Below are positions 8,644 through 17,802 of a stretch of DNA of 64,000 nt, in pieces. The position numbers and the translations under genes are program-made. The DNA is taken from positions 1 through 64,000 of the forward strand of contig CBDFHV010000029.1 of NCBI GenBank assembly GCA_965247705.1. Reading direction: 5' to 3'. The first letter of the stretch is position 1; the number at the start of each line of letters is the position of its first letter. Source of the stretch: CBDFHV01 sp965247705. GTDB lineage: Bacteria > Pseudomonadota > Alphaproteobacteria > Rhodospirillales > CAMCUA01. The notes beneath the pieces were generated by a model. That model did no database searches and was not told the origin of the DNA. It was given only the letters and a program-made list of their open reading frames with translations.

Positions 8644-9569
8644 CGGTTGCCGCCTTTCTTGGATCGACGGGCGCCGGCCAGCCCGGGCCCGCGCCGGTCG
8701 CCGCGCTGCACGTAGGCGCCGAACGCGTCCAACTGCTCCTCGCTTTCGGCCAGGGCCTTGAGCGCCGCCTCGCCGCCGTCGGCGACCATCAGGGCGTTGA
8801 GGACCTCGGCCAGGGAGATGGCGGACGCGATCGAGTCGAAGAACGAGGGGTTTTCCTTGCGCACCACCAGACAGCAATCGGCGCCGGCGGTCAGGGGCGA
8901 GACGTGGCTGTCGGTCATGACCACCGCTCGCGCGCCCCGTCGGCGGGCAAACTCCACCGCCCGCACCGTCTCCTGGGAATAGGGCTCCACGCTGATGGCG
9001 AACACCACGTCGCCCGGTCCCAGGTCCCTGAGGTCGTCGGCGAAGGTGCCGCTGCGGCCGTCGAGGAGAACGCTGTTGGATCGGAACATCCGGTGCACGT
9101 AGTGGAACGCGAAGGCGATGGGGAAGCAACTTCGCATGCCGACCACGAAGACCCGATCCGCTGACGACAGCAGGCCAGCCGCGTCCTGAAGCACCTGCGG
9201 GCGGTTGATGGCAAATGTCTCGCGCAGGTTCTCCGATTGGGCGGTCAGGGCCTCCTCGATCAAGTCGCCCGGCGCGCTGCCCCGCCGCCGGGCCTGAAGG
9301 GTCCGCGCCCGGGACAGATGGTCCATCGGCCGGTCCCGCAAATGGTCCTGAAAGGTCTGGCGGAATTCCGTGTAGCCCTTGAAGCCGAAGGTCCGCGCCA
9401 GCCGAACCATGGTCGAGGGATGGACGTCGGCGTCCATGGAAACCTTGCGCATGGATTTGAGCGCCACGTCATCGGGCCGGTCCAAGACATGCCGCGCCGC
9501 GGACTGCAGCCGCGGGCTAAGGCCTGGAAACGCTTCCGTGACGCGCCGACGGAGATCGACGAATTCCAT
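8640..9569 (-). CDS. RpiR-family transcriptional regulator
   Basis: A 309-residue protein with an N-terminal HTH_6 domain (about residues 1-78; LKSMRKVSMDADVHPSTMVRLARTFGFKGYTEFRQTF) and a C-terminal SIS domain (about 125-260; VFVVGMRSCFPIAFAFHYVHRM and DVVFAISVEPYSQETVRAVEFARRRGARAVVMTDS). RpiR regulators sense phosphosugars or related small molecules through the SIS domain and control catabolic genes. The ATG at 9569 begins MEFVDLRRRVTEAFPGLSPR; upstream extension is unlike the family. It overlaps the aminotransferase start by 4 bp, so it is probably that gene's own regulator. It is divergent from apt. Confidence 0.9.
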   Translation of the reverse strand: MEFVDLRRRVTEAFPGLSPRLQSAARHVLDRPDDVALKSMRKVSMDADVHPSTMVRLARTFGFKGYTEFRQTFQDHLRDRPMDHLSRARTLQARRRGSAPGDLIEEALTAQSENLRETFAINRPQVLQDAAGLLSSADRVFVVGMRSCFPIAFAFHYVHRMFRSNSVLLDGRSGTFADDLRDLGPGDVVFAISVEPYSQETVRAVEFARRRGARAVVMTDSHVSPLTAGADCCLVVRKENPSFFDSIASAISLAEVLNALMVADGGEAALKALAESEEQLDAFGAYVQRGDRRGPGLAGARRSKKGGNR

Positions 9570-9749
9570 GGGGTTCGCCCCGGTTGAGATACCCGCGTTC
9601 GATAGTGGATTGAATGCTAGCGTCGTGCATCGGATGGTGCAACCAGGCCCGAAACGGCACATTCGTTTGCCGCCGGTGGACTACCACGGAACCTCGCTTC
9701 CGATTAGGATGCGCTCCCGCCATGAACGTTGCGGCGACGAGGAAGGCCC

Positions 9750-10265
9750 ATGGACATCAAGGATCACATCCGCTCGATTCCCGACTTTCCCAAGCCGGGG
9801 ATCCTGTTCTACGACATTTCCACCCTGCTGGCCGATCCCGACGCTTGGCAGGTGACCATGGGCCGGCTCGCCAAGTTGGTCAGCCGCCACCAGCCGGACG
9901 TGCTGGCGGGTATCGAATCCCGCGGCTTTCTGGTCGCCGCGCCCCTGGCCCTGAAGCTGGGCATGGGCTTTGTCATGGTGCGCAAGCAGGGGAAGCTGCC
10001 CGGCCCCACGATCCCCCACACCTACGATCTGGAATACGGCACCGACACCATCGAGATCCAGGAGGACGCCGTCGAAGCGGGACAGCGGGTGGTGCTGCTG
10101 GACGACCTGCTGGCGACCGGCGGTACCCTGCGCGCCGCGACCGAGCTGTTCGACAAGGTAGGGGCCGAGGTGACGGGGGCCGCCTGTATCATCGAACTTA
10201 CCTTCCTCAAGGGCCGGGACCGGCTGAACATCCCGTGCGACGTATTGGTGACGTACGATTCCTAA
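9750..10265 (+). CDS. apt: Adenine phosphoribosyltransferase
   Basis: A 171-residue purine salvage enzyme converting adenine and PRPP to AMP and pyrophosphate. MDIKDHIRSIPDFPKPGILFYDIS is the standard Apt N-terminus. AGIESRGFLVAAPLALKLGMGFVMVRKQGKLP and the PRPP loop VVLLDDLLATGGTLRAA are intact, and length is normal. GGAAGG lies 4-9 bases before the ATG at 9750; a TTG at 9729 is in frame but unnecessary. The stop is followed directly by a palindromic repeat shared with the convergent mutY 3' end. Confidence 0.96.
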   Translation: MDIKDHIRSIPDFPKPGILFYDISTLLADPDAWQVTMGRLAKLVSRHQPDVLAGIESRGFLVAAPLALKLGMGFVMVRKQGKLPGPTIPHTYDLEYGTDTIEIQEDAVEAGQRVVLLDDLLATGGTLRAATELFDKVGAEVTGAACIIELTFLKGRDRLNIPCDVLVTYDS

Positions 10266-10275
10266 GTCAGACAAA

Positions 10276-10349
10276 GGCGGGCCGGTCTGAGACCGGCCCC
10301 TACGGACTCGATTTATGTTGCGTAGGGGCGGGTCTCAGACCCGCCCGCC
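10276..10349. repeat. Pair of inverted REP-like palindromes (GGTCTCAGACC family)
   Basis: Two copies in opposite orientation of a palindromic unit, roughly CGTAGGGGCSGGTCTCAGAC followed by CSGCCCGCC, at 10276-10304 and 10320-10349. A related copy is at 18847-18883 downstream of atpF. The unit sits in the apt/mutY convergent gap and supplies the last codons of mutY. It looks like an interspersed repeat that can also act as a bidirectional terminator. Confidence 0.65.
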
Positions 10350-11388
10350 GTCCCGCGTGGCGGGCCACTTTCTTCATCAGGGTGGGGAGCGCCAAACCAT
10401 TCAGGGCGTCGAGGGCGCACCAGCGACCTTCCGCCTCGCCGGACCCTCGCCAAATCTGGAGGGCGAGGCGGAAGTGGGTGAAACCGTGGTCGACGGTGCC
10501 CTCGAGGGGCCGCCAGCGGGCGCGGATCGGCGCATGGGCGCGGGCCTCCCGGGGCGTCCACGGGTCCTCCCGCCAGGGCGTCGACGGAAACTCCATCATG
10601 CCGCCCAGCAGCCCCCGCGGCGGGCGTCTGCGAACCAGCACGGCGCCATCGGGTCGGGTCAGCCAGAACACCACCCCGTGGCGTAGCGGCCGCTCGGGCC
10701 GGGGTGTGCGCAACGGGTATGCCTCGGGCCGGCCTTGCCGGCGGGCGGCGCAGGACTGCCGCCACGGGCACCGTTCGCAGGCAGGCTTGCGGGGCATGCA
10801 GATGGTGGCGCCCAGGTCCATCATCGCCTGGGCGAAGTCGCCGGGACGGTTCTCCGGCGTCAGCTCGGCCGCCAGGCGGCCGATGGCGCCCAAGGCGCCT
10901 GGAAGGGGGTCCGGGACCCCGCGCAAGCGCGCCATCACCCGGGCAACGTTGCCATCCACCGGCGTCGTCCGCCGGCCGAAGGCAATGGCGGCAATGGCGG
11001 AAGCAGTATAGGCGCCGATGCCCGGCAGCCGCCTGAGGCCCTCTTCATCGTCCGGGAGGACGCCGCCGAACGCCTCGACCACCATGCGGGCGCAGACGTG
11101 CATGTTGCGGGCCCGGGCGTAGTAGCCCAGACCCTGCCAGGCGTGTAGTACATCGTCCAGCTCGGCCGCCGCCAGGTCCTCGATGCGGGGCCACCGCGCC
11201 AGAAAGGCGGCGAAGTAGGGCTTCACCACCGCGACCGTGGTCTGCTGGAGCATGATCTCGCTGAGCCACACCCGATAGGGATCGGGCATCGTCCCCGCCC
11301 GGACACGCCAGGGCAGGTCGCGCCCATCGCGGTCGAACCAGTCCAGGAGCGCCGCCGCGAGGGCCGTGAATTCATCGCGCCGGGTCAT
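10300..11388 (-). CDS. mutY: A/G-specific adenine DNA glycosylase
   Basis: A 362-residue base-excision repair enzyme that removes adenine opposite 8-oxoguanine. The catalytic Glu is in LSEIMLQQTTVAVV, the helix-hairpin-helix is LPGIGAYTASAIAAIAFG, and the catalytic Asp is in TPVDGNVARVMAR. The iron-sulfur ligands are spaced C-x6-C-x2-C-x5-C in CMPRKPACERCPWRQSC. A C-terminal NUDIX-like domain (about 230-345) recognises 8-oxoG. The last residues, about GLRPAPTQHKSSP, are encoded by the REP-like repeat, so the natural C-terminus has been extended or replaced by repeat DNA. It is divergent from the DciA-like gene, as in many alphaproteobacteria. Confidence 0.95.
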   Translation of the reverse strand: MTRRDEFTALAAALLDWFDRDGRDLPWRVRAGTMPDPYRVWLSEIMLQQTTVAVVKPYFAAFLARWPRIEDLAAAELDDVLHAWQGLGYYARARNMHVCARMVVEAFGGVLPDDEEGLRRLPGIGAYTASAIAAIAFGRRTTPVDGNVARVMARLRGVPDPLPGALGAIGRLAAELTPENRPGDFAQAMMDLGATICMPRKPACERCPWRQSCAARRQGRPEAYPLRTPRPERPLRHGVVFWLTRPDGAVLVRRRPPRGLLGGMMEFPSTPWREDPWTPREARAHAPIRARWRPLEGTVDHGFTHFRLALQIWRGSGEAEGRWCALDALNGLALPTLMKKVARHAGRRAGLRPAPTQHKSSP

Positions 11389-11459
11389 GTCGCTCTGGTC
11401 CGTCGGGGAAAGGTCAGCCTATCATAGGGAGCACGAGACAGCGCGGAATGGAGCGCGCG

Positions 11460-11981
11460 ATGAGTCAGCCGGCATCGGGACAGCAGTTCGGCCGTGGCGG
11501 CGGTCCGCGGGCCCTGGCGCGGTACGTGGACCGATTGACCCGGCCGGTCTACGCGCGGCGCGGATTCGCCGGCGCGGCGATCATCGAGCGGTGGGCGGAT
11601 ATCGTTGGCCCGGTGCTCGCCGGCCGGACCATGCCCGACCGGGTGGTGTTTCCCCGCGGCCAGCGCAGTGGCGGCACCCTTCATCTGAATGTGGACGGCG
11701 GCGCGTTGGCGGTGCAATTGCAGCACCTGGAACCGCAGATCATGGAACGTATCAACGGCCATTTCGGCTATCGCGCCATCGATCGGGTCCGCATCCTCCA
11801 ACGGTCCCTGCCCCAACGGAAGAAGGTCGCGAAACCGCCGTCCGAGGCGCCCCGGCCGGCCGATCCCGAGCCCCTGTCCCGCACCGTCGAAACGGTTACC
11901 GATCCGGAACTGCGCCAGGCCCTGCGCGATCTTGGCCGGGCCATCGCGGCGCGGGATGCCGCGGATCGCGGGAATCCGTGA
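11460..11981 (+). CDS. DUF721 / DciA-like protein
   Basis: A 173-residue basic protein. The DUF721 core (residues about 20-110) includes RGFAGAAIIERWADIVGPVLAGRTMPDRVVFPRG, then LHLNVDGGALAVQLQHLEPQIMERINGHFGYRAIDRVRI. DciA, the best-studied DUF721 protein, loads the replicative helicase DnaB in bacteria that lack DnaC or DnaI; this one may do the same. The Pro/Arg-rich C-terminal third is predicted flexible. I chose the ATG at 11460 because GGAG lies about 7 bases ahead; the ATG at 11448 gives four more residues. The position between mutY and a DsbA-like gene is conserved in Rhodospirillales. Confidence 0.82.
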   Translation: MSQPASGQQFGRGGGPRALARYVDRLTRPVYARRGFAGAAIIERWADIVGPVLAGRTMPDRVVFPRGQRSGGTLHLNVDGGALAVQLQHLEPQIMERINGHFGYRAIDRVRILQRSLPQRKKVAKPPSEAPRPADPEPLSRTVETVTDPELRQALRDLGRAIAARDAADRGNP

Positions 11982-12102
11982 CCCCGGGTGTCTTCCTTCC
12001 TATCTTTGGAGTCCACCGGGCTTCGAAGGCCAGGCGGTTGACGCTTGTGGAGCCCCAGCGGCCATCCTATAGTTGGCCACATCTTGTGCTTTGGAGAGTC
12101 TC

Positions 12103-12708
12103 GTGCACCGAACCCTAGTAGCATTGTTGGTTTTCGCGGCCCTGGTCGCCAGCCACCCGGTGGTGGCGGACATCAACGGAACGGAAGAGGCCCTGACGCC
12201 GCGGATCCTGGGCGATCCCGACGCGCCGGTGACCATCGAGGAGTTCGCGTCCCTCACCTGTCCCGGTTGCGCCTCGTTCCACACCGGCGCGCTGCCGGGA
12301 ATCAAGAAGGATTTCATCGACACCGGCAAGGTGAAGCTGGTGTTTACGGACTTTCCCCTCGACTCGCTGGCCATGGCCGGGTCCATGCTTGCCCGTTGCG
12401 CCGAGGAGAAACGCTTCTTCGGCTTCATCGAGGTCCTGTTCCGTACCCAAAGCAACTGGTCTGGGGCAAAGAACCCGCGCCAGGCCTTGATGGGGGTCGC
12501 GCGCCTGGGCGGCATGTCCCAAGCCGATTTCGAAGCCTGCCTCGGCAACCAGGCGCTGATGGACGGCATCCGAAAGCGGGCCAAAGACGCCCAGAACAAG
12601 CACGGAATCAGCAGTACGCCCAGCTTTGTGGTCAATGGCGACATGGTGGAAATGACCTCCATGGATGACCTGCGACAGGCGCTGGAACGGGCTGTCGCCA
12701 ACCCATGA
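12103..12708 (+). CDS. Secreted DsbA-family thiol-disulfide protein
   Basis: A 201-residue periplasmic thioredoxin-fold protein. It starts at GTG 12103, with TTGGAGAG about 5 bases upstream, giving a signal peptide VHRTLVALLVFAALVASHPVVA. The active site is CPGC in EEFASLTCPGCASFH, close to the start of the mature domain. The helical insertion and the cis-Pro loop STPSFVVNG near the C-terminus complete the DsbA-like fold. It probably oxidises or isomerises cysteines of exported proteins; the redox partner is not in the window. It sits between the DUF721 gene and smc, as is common in this group. Confidence 0.9.
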   Translation: MHRTLVALLVFAALVASHPVVADINGTEEALTPRILGDPDAPVTIEEFASLTCPGCASFHTGALPGIKKDFIDTGKVKLVFTDFPLDSLAMAGSMLARCAEEKRFFGFIEVLFRTQSNWSGAKNPRQALMGVARLGGMSQADFEACLGNQALMDGIRKRAKDAQNKHGISSTPSFVVNGDMVEMTSMDDLRQALERAVANP

Positions 12709-12747
12709 GCGATTGTTTAGGCCGGGTCTGAGGGGAGACGCACCCCG

Positions 12748-15700
12748 TTGCTGCGGTTCAACAAACTACGGCTGGTCGGTTTCAAGTCCTTCGTCGATTC
12801 CACCGAATTGCAGGTGGAACCGGGCCTGACGGGCGTTGTCGGGCCCAACGGCTGCGGCAAGTCCAACCTGGTGGAGGCGCTGCGCTGGGTCATGGGCGAG
12901 ACCTCGGCAAAACAGATGCGCGGCAGCGAGATGGACGATGTCATCTTCGGCGGTACCGCCTCCCGCCCGTCGCGAAACGTGGCCGAAGTATTGCTGAGCC
13001 TGAACAACGAGGCACGCACCGCGCCGGCCCAGTTCAACGACTTCGACGAATTGGAGGTTAGCCGCCGTATCGAGCGCGCCGGCGGCTCCACCTATCGGGT
13101 CAACGGGCGTGAAGTGCGGGCCCGGGACGTACAGCTCTTGTTCGCCGATTCGGCGACCGGCGCCCGTTCGACCGCCCTCGTCAGCCAGGGGCGGGTGGGC
13201 GCGATTATTGCCGCCAAGCCCCAGCAGCGGCGGGCGCTGCTGGAGGAGGCGGCGGGCATCACCGGGCTTCACTCCCGACGCCACGAGGCGGAGCTTCGGC
13301 TGCGCGCCGCCGAAACCAACCTGGAACGCCTTGAGGACATCATGGCCACCCTCGAGGCACAGCTCGGCGGCTTGCGCAAGCAGTCCCGCCAAGCCACCCG
13401 CTATCGCAACCTGAGCGGCCATATTCGCCGCGCCGAAGCGACCCAGCTTCTGTTGCGCTGGATCGCCCTCGAAGTCGCCCTGGAAGCCCATCGGGCGGCC
13501 CTTCGAGAGGCGGAGGGCCGGGTCGCCGCGGCGGCGATGGCCGCCGGCCGGGCCAGTACCGTCCAGGCGGAGGTCGCGGAAGCCTTGCCACCCCTGCGCC
13601 GCCAGGAGGCCGAGGCGGCCGCCGCGCTGCATCGCCTCAATGTGGCGCTGGACAGCCTGGAAAAGGAGGCCGAACGGGTCGCGGCGAGCATCGAGGAGGG
13701 ACGTCGGCGCCTGGCACAGGCCGACGCCGACATGATCCGGGAACGGGCCCTGGCGGCCGAAGCGGAAGCCGCCACGGAGCGACTGGCGGCGGAGCGTGGG
13801 ACCCTGGAAGCCGCCATGGCCGGCGAAGCGGCGGCCGAAACGGCGGTTCGCGGCGACCTGGAGTCGACGAGCGCCGACCTCGCGGGCCGGGAATCGGCCC
13901 TTCAGGCGCTGATCGAATCGGTGGCGTCCCAGGAGGCGGAGGGCGCGGCCGCCACCCGGCGGCGTGACGAACTGGGCCACCGTCTGGAGCGACTGAGCCG
14001 GCGGATTCAGGAGGCGGAGGCGCAACAGGCCAGTGCCAAAGTGGAAGCCATGGACCCATCGGCTTTGAAAGCGGCGACGGTGGCGTTCGAGACGGCCCGG
14101 GATGCCCTCGAGGCTTCCCGCAAGGACGTCGAGGCCGCCGAGGCGGCTCGGGCGGCGACCGGCCCCCTTCAGGACGAGGCCATTGCCGCCAAGCAGGCGG
14201 CGGACGCCGACCTCACGGGTCTGGTCGCCGAGGAGAAGGCACTGGCCGATCTGCTGGAGGTCGACGGCACGGACCTGTGGCCGCCCCTGGTGGATGCGGT
14301 GACCGTGGACGCGGGTTGGGAACGGGCCCTGGCCGCGGCCTTCGGTGACGACCTGTCCGTACCCGCCAACGAGGCGGCGCCGGTCCACTGGCGGACCCTG
14401 CCGCCCCTCTCCGATCCCCCATCCCTGCCCGAAGGCGCCGCGCCCCTGTCGGCGCGGGTCAAGGCGCCGCCGGCCCTGGCCCGGCGCCTGTCCCAGATCG
14501 GCGTCGTCGCCGACGCGGCCCAGGGCAGGGGCCTCAGAGGCGATCTGAAGCCCGGTCAGCGCCTGGTCAGCCGCGACGGCGGCTTGTGGCGGTGGGACGG
14601 CTATAGCGCCGCGCCCGATGCCTCCACCGGGGCGGCGGCGCGCCTGGAGCAGCGCAACCGCCTGCGGGACGTGCGCCGCACCATCGAGTCGGCCCGTAAC
14701 GCCGCCACCACGGCGGCTGGCGGCCTCGAGGCGGCCCGGGCCCGGGTGGCGGAAGCCGTCACGGCGGAACGGGCGGCCCGGGACCGCGCCCGCCAGGCGC
14801 AGGAACAGGCCTCCCGCACCATGGAAGCGCTGTCGGCACTCAAGGAACGGGCCGCGCGCCACGATGCCCGCTTGATCGCCCTGCAACAGACCCTGGCCGA
14901 CCTGGCGCGGGAGCGCCAGGAAGCGGAGGCCGCCATCGAAGAGGCGACCGCCGCCCTGGATGACCTGGCGGACCCCGCCGCGGCCCGCCGCGACCTCGAC
15001 GACCAGCGCATGGCGGTAACGGACCGGCGGGATCGCCGGGCCGCCTGCCAGCAGAAACTCGACACGCTTCTGCGCGAGGCCGCCGCCCGGCGCCAACGCG
15101 TTGAGCGCATTGTCGAGGAAAGTGCCGGCTGGTTTTCCCGCCGCGCCGGCGCGGCGGCGCGACTGGCGGAACTGGAATCGCGGCGCGCCGAGGTCGACGG
15201 GCAATTGACCGATCTGTCCCGCCGTCCGGCCGACATCGACGACACCCGCCGCCGCCTGATGTCGGAGCTGGAATCGGGCGAAGCGAAACGCCGGACCGCG
15301 GCCGACCGGCTCGCCGATGCGGAAGCCCGGCTGGCGGAAGCGACGACGGCACAGCGGGCCGCCGAGGCCGATGTGGCGGCAACCCGGGAGAATCGGGTTC
15401 GGGCCGAGGCCGCCGTTGCCCAGGAGGAGCAGGCGCGCCGTGCCCTGGCCGAGCGGGTCACCGAGCGTCTCGATTGCGCGCCGCTTCAATTGCGCGACGT
15501 GGCCGAGCTGCCCGCCGACAAGCCGTTGCCGGACCTGGCCACCGTGGACACCCGCCTGGAACGGCTGATCCGCGAGCGTGACACCATGGGGCCGGTGAAC
15601 CTTCGGGCCGAGCAAGAGGCGGCCGAGCTGACCGAACAGCTGGAGGTTCTGGAGACGGAACGCCAGGACCTCGTGGAAGCCATCGCCAAGCTGCGCCGGG

Positions 15701-16212
15701 GAATCTCGGTCCTCAACCGGGAAGGCCGGGAACGGCTTCTCGCCTCGTTCCATGAAGTGGACCGCCATTTCCGCGACCTGTTCGAGCGGCTGTTCGGCGG
15801 CGGACGGGCCCACCTCCAGCTCACCGAATCGGACGATCCCCTGGAAGCCGGTCTGGAGATCATGGCCAGCCCCCCCGGCAAGCGCCTGCAGGTCCTGTCG
15901 CTGCTATCGGGCGGCGAGCAGGCACTGACCGCGCTGGCCTTGCTGTTCGCCGCGTTCCTGACCAATCCGGCGCCGATCTGTGTCCTCGACGAGGTGGATG
16001 CGCCGCTCGACGACGCCAACGTCGACCGGTTCTGCTCCCTGGTCGAGGAGATTGCCCATTCCTTGCGCACCCGCTTCATGATCATCACCCATCACCGCAT
16101 GACCATGGCCCGGATGGATCGGCTGTTCGGGGTCACCATGGCCGAGCGCGGGGTGTCCCAACTGGTGTCCGTGGACCTGGTCGAAGCGGAGGCCTTGAGG
16201 GCCACGGCCTGA
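12748..16212 (+). CDS. smc: Chromosome segregation ATPase SMC
   Basis: A 1154-residue SMC protein. The N-terminal ATPase half has Walker A VVGPNGCGKSN (about residues 31-41). Two long Ala/Glu/Arg-rich coiled coils flank a hinge at about 505-620 (WPPLVDAVTVDAGWERALAAAF). The C-terminal half has the signature LSLLSGGEQALTALALLFA and Walker B PICVLDEVDAPLDDANV. It compacts and segregates the chromosome, normally with ScpA and ScpB, which are not here. The start is TTG at 12748 with AGGGGAGA about 10 bases ahead, giving LLRFNKLRLVGFKSFVD, the normal SMC N-terminus; no ATG fits. Confidence 0.97.
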   Translation: MLRFNKLRLVGFKSFVDSTELQVEPGLTGVVGPNGCGKSNLVEALRWVMGETSAKQMRGSEMDDVIFGGTASRPSRNVAEVLLSLNNEARTAPAQFNDFDELEVSRRIERAGGSTYRVNGREVRARDVQLLFADSATGARSTALVSQGRVGAIIAAKPQQRRALLEEAAGITGLHSRRHEAELRLRAAETNLERLEDIMATLEAQLGGLRKQSRQATRYRNLSGHIRRAEATQLLLRWIALEVALEAHRAALREAEGRVAAAAMAAGRASTVQAEVAEALPPLRRQEAEAAAALHRLNVALDSLEKEAERVAASIEEGRRRLAQADADMIRERALAAEAEAATERLAAERGTLEAAMAGEAAAETAVRGDLESTSADLAGRESALQALIESVASQEAEGAAATRRRDELGHRLERLSRRIQEAEAQQASAKVEAMDPSALKAATVAFETARDALEASRKDVEAAEAARAATGPLQDEAIAAKQAADADLTGLVAEEKALADLLEVDGTDLWPPLVDAVTVDAGWERALAAAFGDDLSVPANEAAPVHWRTLPPLSDPPSLPEGAAPLSARVKAPPALARRLSQIGVVADAAQGRGLRGDLKPGQRLVSRDGGLWRWDGYSAAPDASTGAAARLEQRNRLRDVRRTIESARNAATTAAGGLEAARARVAEAVTAERAARDRARQAQEQASRTMEALSALKERAARHDARLIALQQTLADLARERQEAEAAIEEATAALDDLADPAAARRDLDDQRMAVTDRRDRRAACQQKLDTLLREAAARRQRVERIVEESAGWFSRRAGAAARLAELESRRAEVDGQLTDLSRRPADIDDTRRRLMSELESGEAKRRTAADRLADAEARLAEATTAQRAAEADVAATRENRVRAEAAVAQEEQARRALAERVTERLDCAPLQLRDVAELPADKPLPDLATVDTRLERLIRERDTMGPVNLRAEQEAAELTEQLEVLETERQDLVEAIAKLRRGISVLNREGRERLLASFHEVDRHFRDLFERLFGGGRAHLQLTESDDPLEAGLEIMASPPGKRLQVLSLLSGGEQALTALALLFAAFLTNPAPICVLDEVDAPLDDANVDRFCSLVEEIAHSLRTRFMIITHHRMTMARMDRLFGVTMAERGVSQLVSVDLVEAEALRATA

Positions 16213-16271
16213 ACCACGCTCACCGCTAAAAAATCATTGAATTCAAAGGACTTGATGAGGGGCATTCCACC

Positions 16272-16300
16272 TTGACAGCCCCCGGGGCGGCGATTATGGT
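16272..16300 (+). promoter_or_regulatory. Sigma-70-type promoter for the Fo operon
   Basis: TTGACA at 16272-16277 and TATGGT at 16295-16300 are separated by exactly 17 bp, 70 bp before the chosen atpI start. It is the best-formed promoter I see in the window and is placed to drive atpI-B-E-F'-F. Confidence 0.65.
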
Positions 16301-16369
16301 CCGGCCGACTTTAATGCCGACCCTGACCGGATGGAGGGTCTTCCTCGTCGTCCTCCGGGCTACTTTCCG

Positions 16370-16732
16370 ATGAGCGAACGGCCGCCGCGAGAGGCGCTCA
16401 ATGACCTCGACGCGCGGCTTCGCCGAGCGCGGGAAGCATCGGAACCGACGGAGTTGGCGCGCCGCGCCCGCGGCGGCGATCCACCGCAAGGGGCATTGGG
16501 GCTTGCCTTGCGCCTCGGCGTGGAGATGGTCTCCGCGCTGGTCGTGGGCACGGCCATCGGCTGGGGGCTCGATCATGTGTTCGGGACCCGGCCCTGGATC
16601 ATGCTGGTGTTCATCCTCCTCGGCGGGGCTGCCGGCATTCTCAACGTCTATCGGCTGGCGCGCGGTTTCGGCTACGCGGCGGGCTACAAGAAGGACGTTG
16701 ACAGCACGACGAACGGCGACGGCGGACGGTAA
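16370..16732 (+). CDS. atpI: ATP synthase assembly protein I (AtpI-like)
   Basis: A 120-residue inner-membrane protein with a charged N-terminal region (DLDARLRRAREASEP) and two hydrophobic helices, VEMVSALVVGTAIGWGLDHVFG and IMLVFILLGGAAGILNVYRLA. This is the AtpI / AtpZ type that helps assemble the c-ring or supplies magnesium. It is the first gene of the Fo operon and ends 12 bp before atpB. Start choice is uncertain: an in-frame ATG at 16331 would add 13 residues, and neither has a good ribosome binding site. Confidence 0.85.
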   Translation: MSERPPREALNDLDARLRRAREASEPTELARRARGGDPPQGALGLALRLGVEMVSALVVGTAIGWGLDHVFGTRPWIMLVFILLGGAAGILNVYRLARGFGYAAGYKKDVDSTTNGDGGR

Positions 16733-16744
16733 GGAAACGGACCG

Positions 16745-17476
16745 GTGGCAGACCCGCATAGCCCCCTAGCCCAGTTCGAGATCCAGCGCTGGGTTCCCCT
16801 CCACCTGGGAGACCTGGACGTCTCGTTCACCAATTCCTCGGCCTTCATGGTCCTGGCCGTGGCCTGCACGGTGGTGTTCCTGCTTGCCGGCATGCGGCGT
16901 CACGCCCTGGTCCCCGGACGATGGCAGTCGATGACCGAGATGTCGTACCTGTTCATCGCCAATCTGGTGCGCGATACGGTGGGAAACGGCGGCCGGCCGT
17001 ACTTTCCCTTCATATTCACGGTGTTCATGTTCGTGCTGTTCGGCAACCTGCTGGGCATGGTCCCCTACAGCTTCACCTTCACCAGCCATATCGTCGTGAC
17101 CTTCGCCATGGCGTCGGTGATCTTCATCGGCGTGACGATTATCGGCATCGCCAAGCATGGCCTGCACTTTCTCACCTTCTTCGTGCCCCCCGGCGTGCAC
17201 TGGGTGATGTGGCCGCTGATGATTCCCATCGAGATCATCTCCTATCTGTCGCGCCCGATCAGCCTGTCGGTCCGTCTGTTCGCCAACATGCTGGCGGGCC
17301 ACACGTTGATGAAGGTGTTCGCCGGCTTCGTGATTTCGTTGGGCGTGTTCGGCGTTCTGCCCCTGGCCTTCGTGGTGGCGCTGACCGGCCTGGAGATCGT
17401 GATCGCGATACTTCAGGCCTATGTGTTCACCATCCTTACGTGCCTCTATCTCAACGATTCGCTGCACCTTCACTGA
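16745..17476 (+). CDS. atpB: ATP synthase Fo subunit a
   Basis: A 243-residue proton-channel subunit. The essential Arg of the fourth helix is in ISLSVRLFANMLAGHTLMKVF, and the last helix has GLEIVIAILQAYVFTILTCLYLNDSLHLH. Earlier landmarks include PFIFTVFMFVLFGNLLGMVPYSFTFTSH. It starts at GTG 16745, preceded by AAGGAAACGG. It works with the c-ring in the inner membrane to couple proton flow to rotation. Confidence 0.97.
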   Translation: MADPHSPLAQFEIQRWVPLHLGDLDVSFTNSSAFMVLAVACTVVFLLAGMRRHALVPGRWQSMTEMSYLFIANLVRDTVGNGGRPYFPFIFTVFMFVLFGNLLGMVPYSFTFTSHIVVTFAMASVIFIGVTIIGIAKHGLHFLTFFVPPGVHWVMWPLMIPIEIISYLSRPISLSVRLFANMLAGHTLMKVFAGFVISLGVFGVLPLAFVVALTGLEIVIAILQAYVFTILTCLYLNDSLHLH

Positions 17477-17546
17477 ACATCGGCTTCACTGATCGTCGGC
17501 TCCTCGGGGGCCACCCCACAACCCAATCGAGAAGGGACCTCAGAGA

Positions 17547-17771
17547 ATGGAACTCGAAGCGGCAAAACTGTTGGGTGCGGGTCTCGCCACCATCGGCGTG
17601 ATCGGTGCCGGTATCGGTATCGGCACCATCTTCGCCTCGTTCATCCAGGCGGTCGGGCGCAACCCGTCGGCGCAACAAGCGGTGTTCCCGATGACCATGC
17701 TGGGCTTCGCCCTGGTCGAAGCGGTTGCCCTCTACGCCCTGGTCATCGCCCTGGTCATCCTGTTCGGCTGA
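17547..17771 (+). CDS. atpE: ATP synthase Fo subunit c
   Basis: A 74-residue hairpin of two membrane helices. The glycine motif GAGIGIGTIFASF is in helix 1, the polar loop is GRNPSAQQ, and the proton-binding Glu is in FALVEAVALYALV of helix 2. Ring binding residues look proton-type; the polar sodium-ligand pattern (Q and ES/T) is not seen. GAAGGGACC lies ahead of the ATG. Confidence 0.97.
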   Translation: MELEAAKLLGAGLATIGVIGAGIGIGTIFASFIQAVGRNPSAQQAVFPMTMLGFALVEAVALYALVIALVILFG

Positions 17772-17802
17772 CGCCGGGCGTCGGACTTCCGAGGAGTCGT
17801 CC

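Noticed and set aside
12766..15813. 1015-codon open frame antisense to smc
   Set aside because: A product of high GC content and third-position bias; the sense frame is an unmistakable SMC protein, and the antisense translation is Gly/Arg/Pro-rich without domains.
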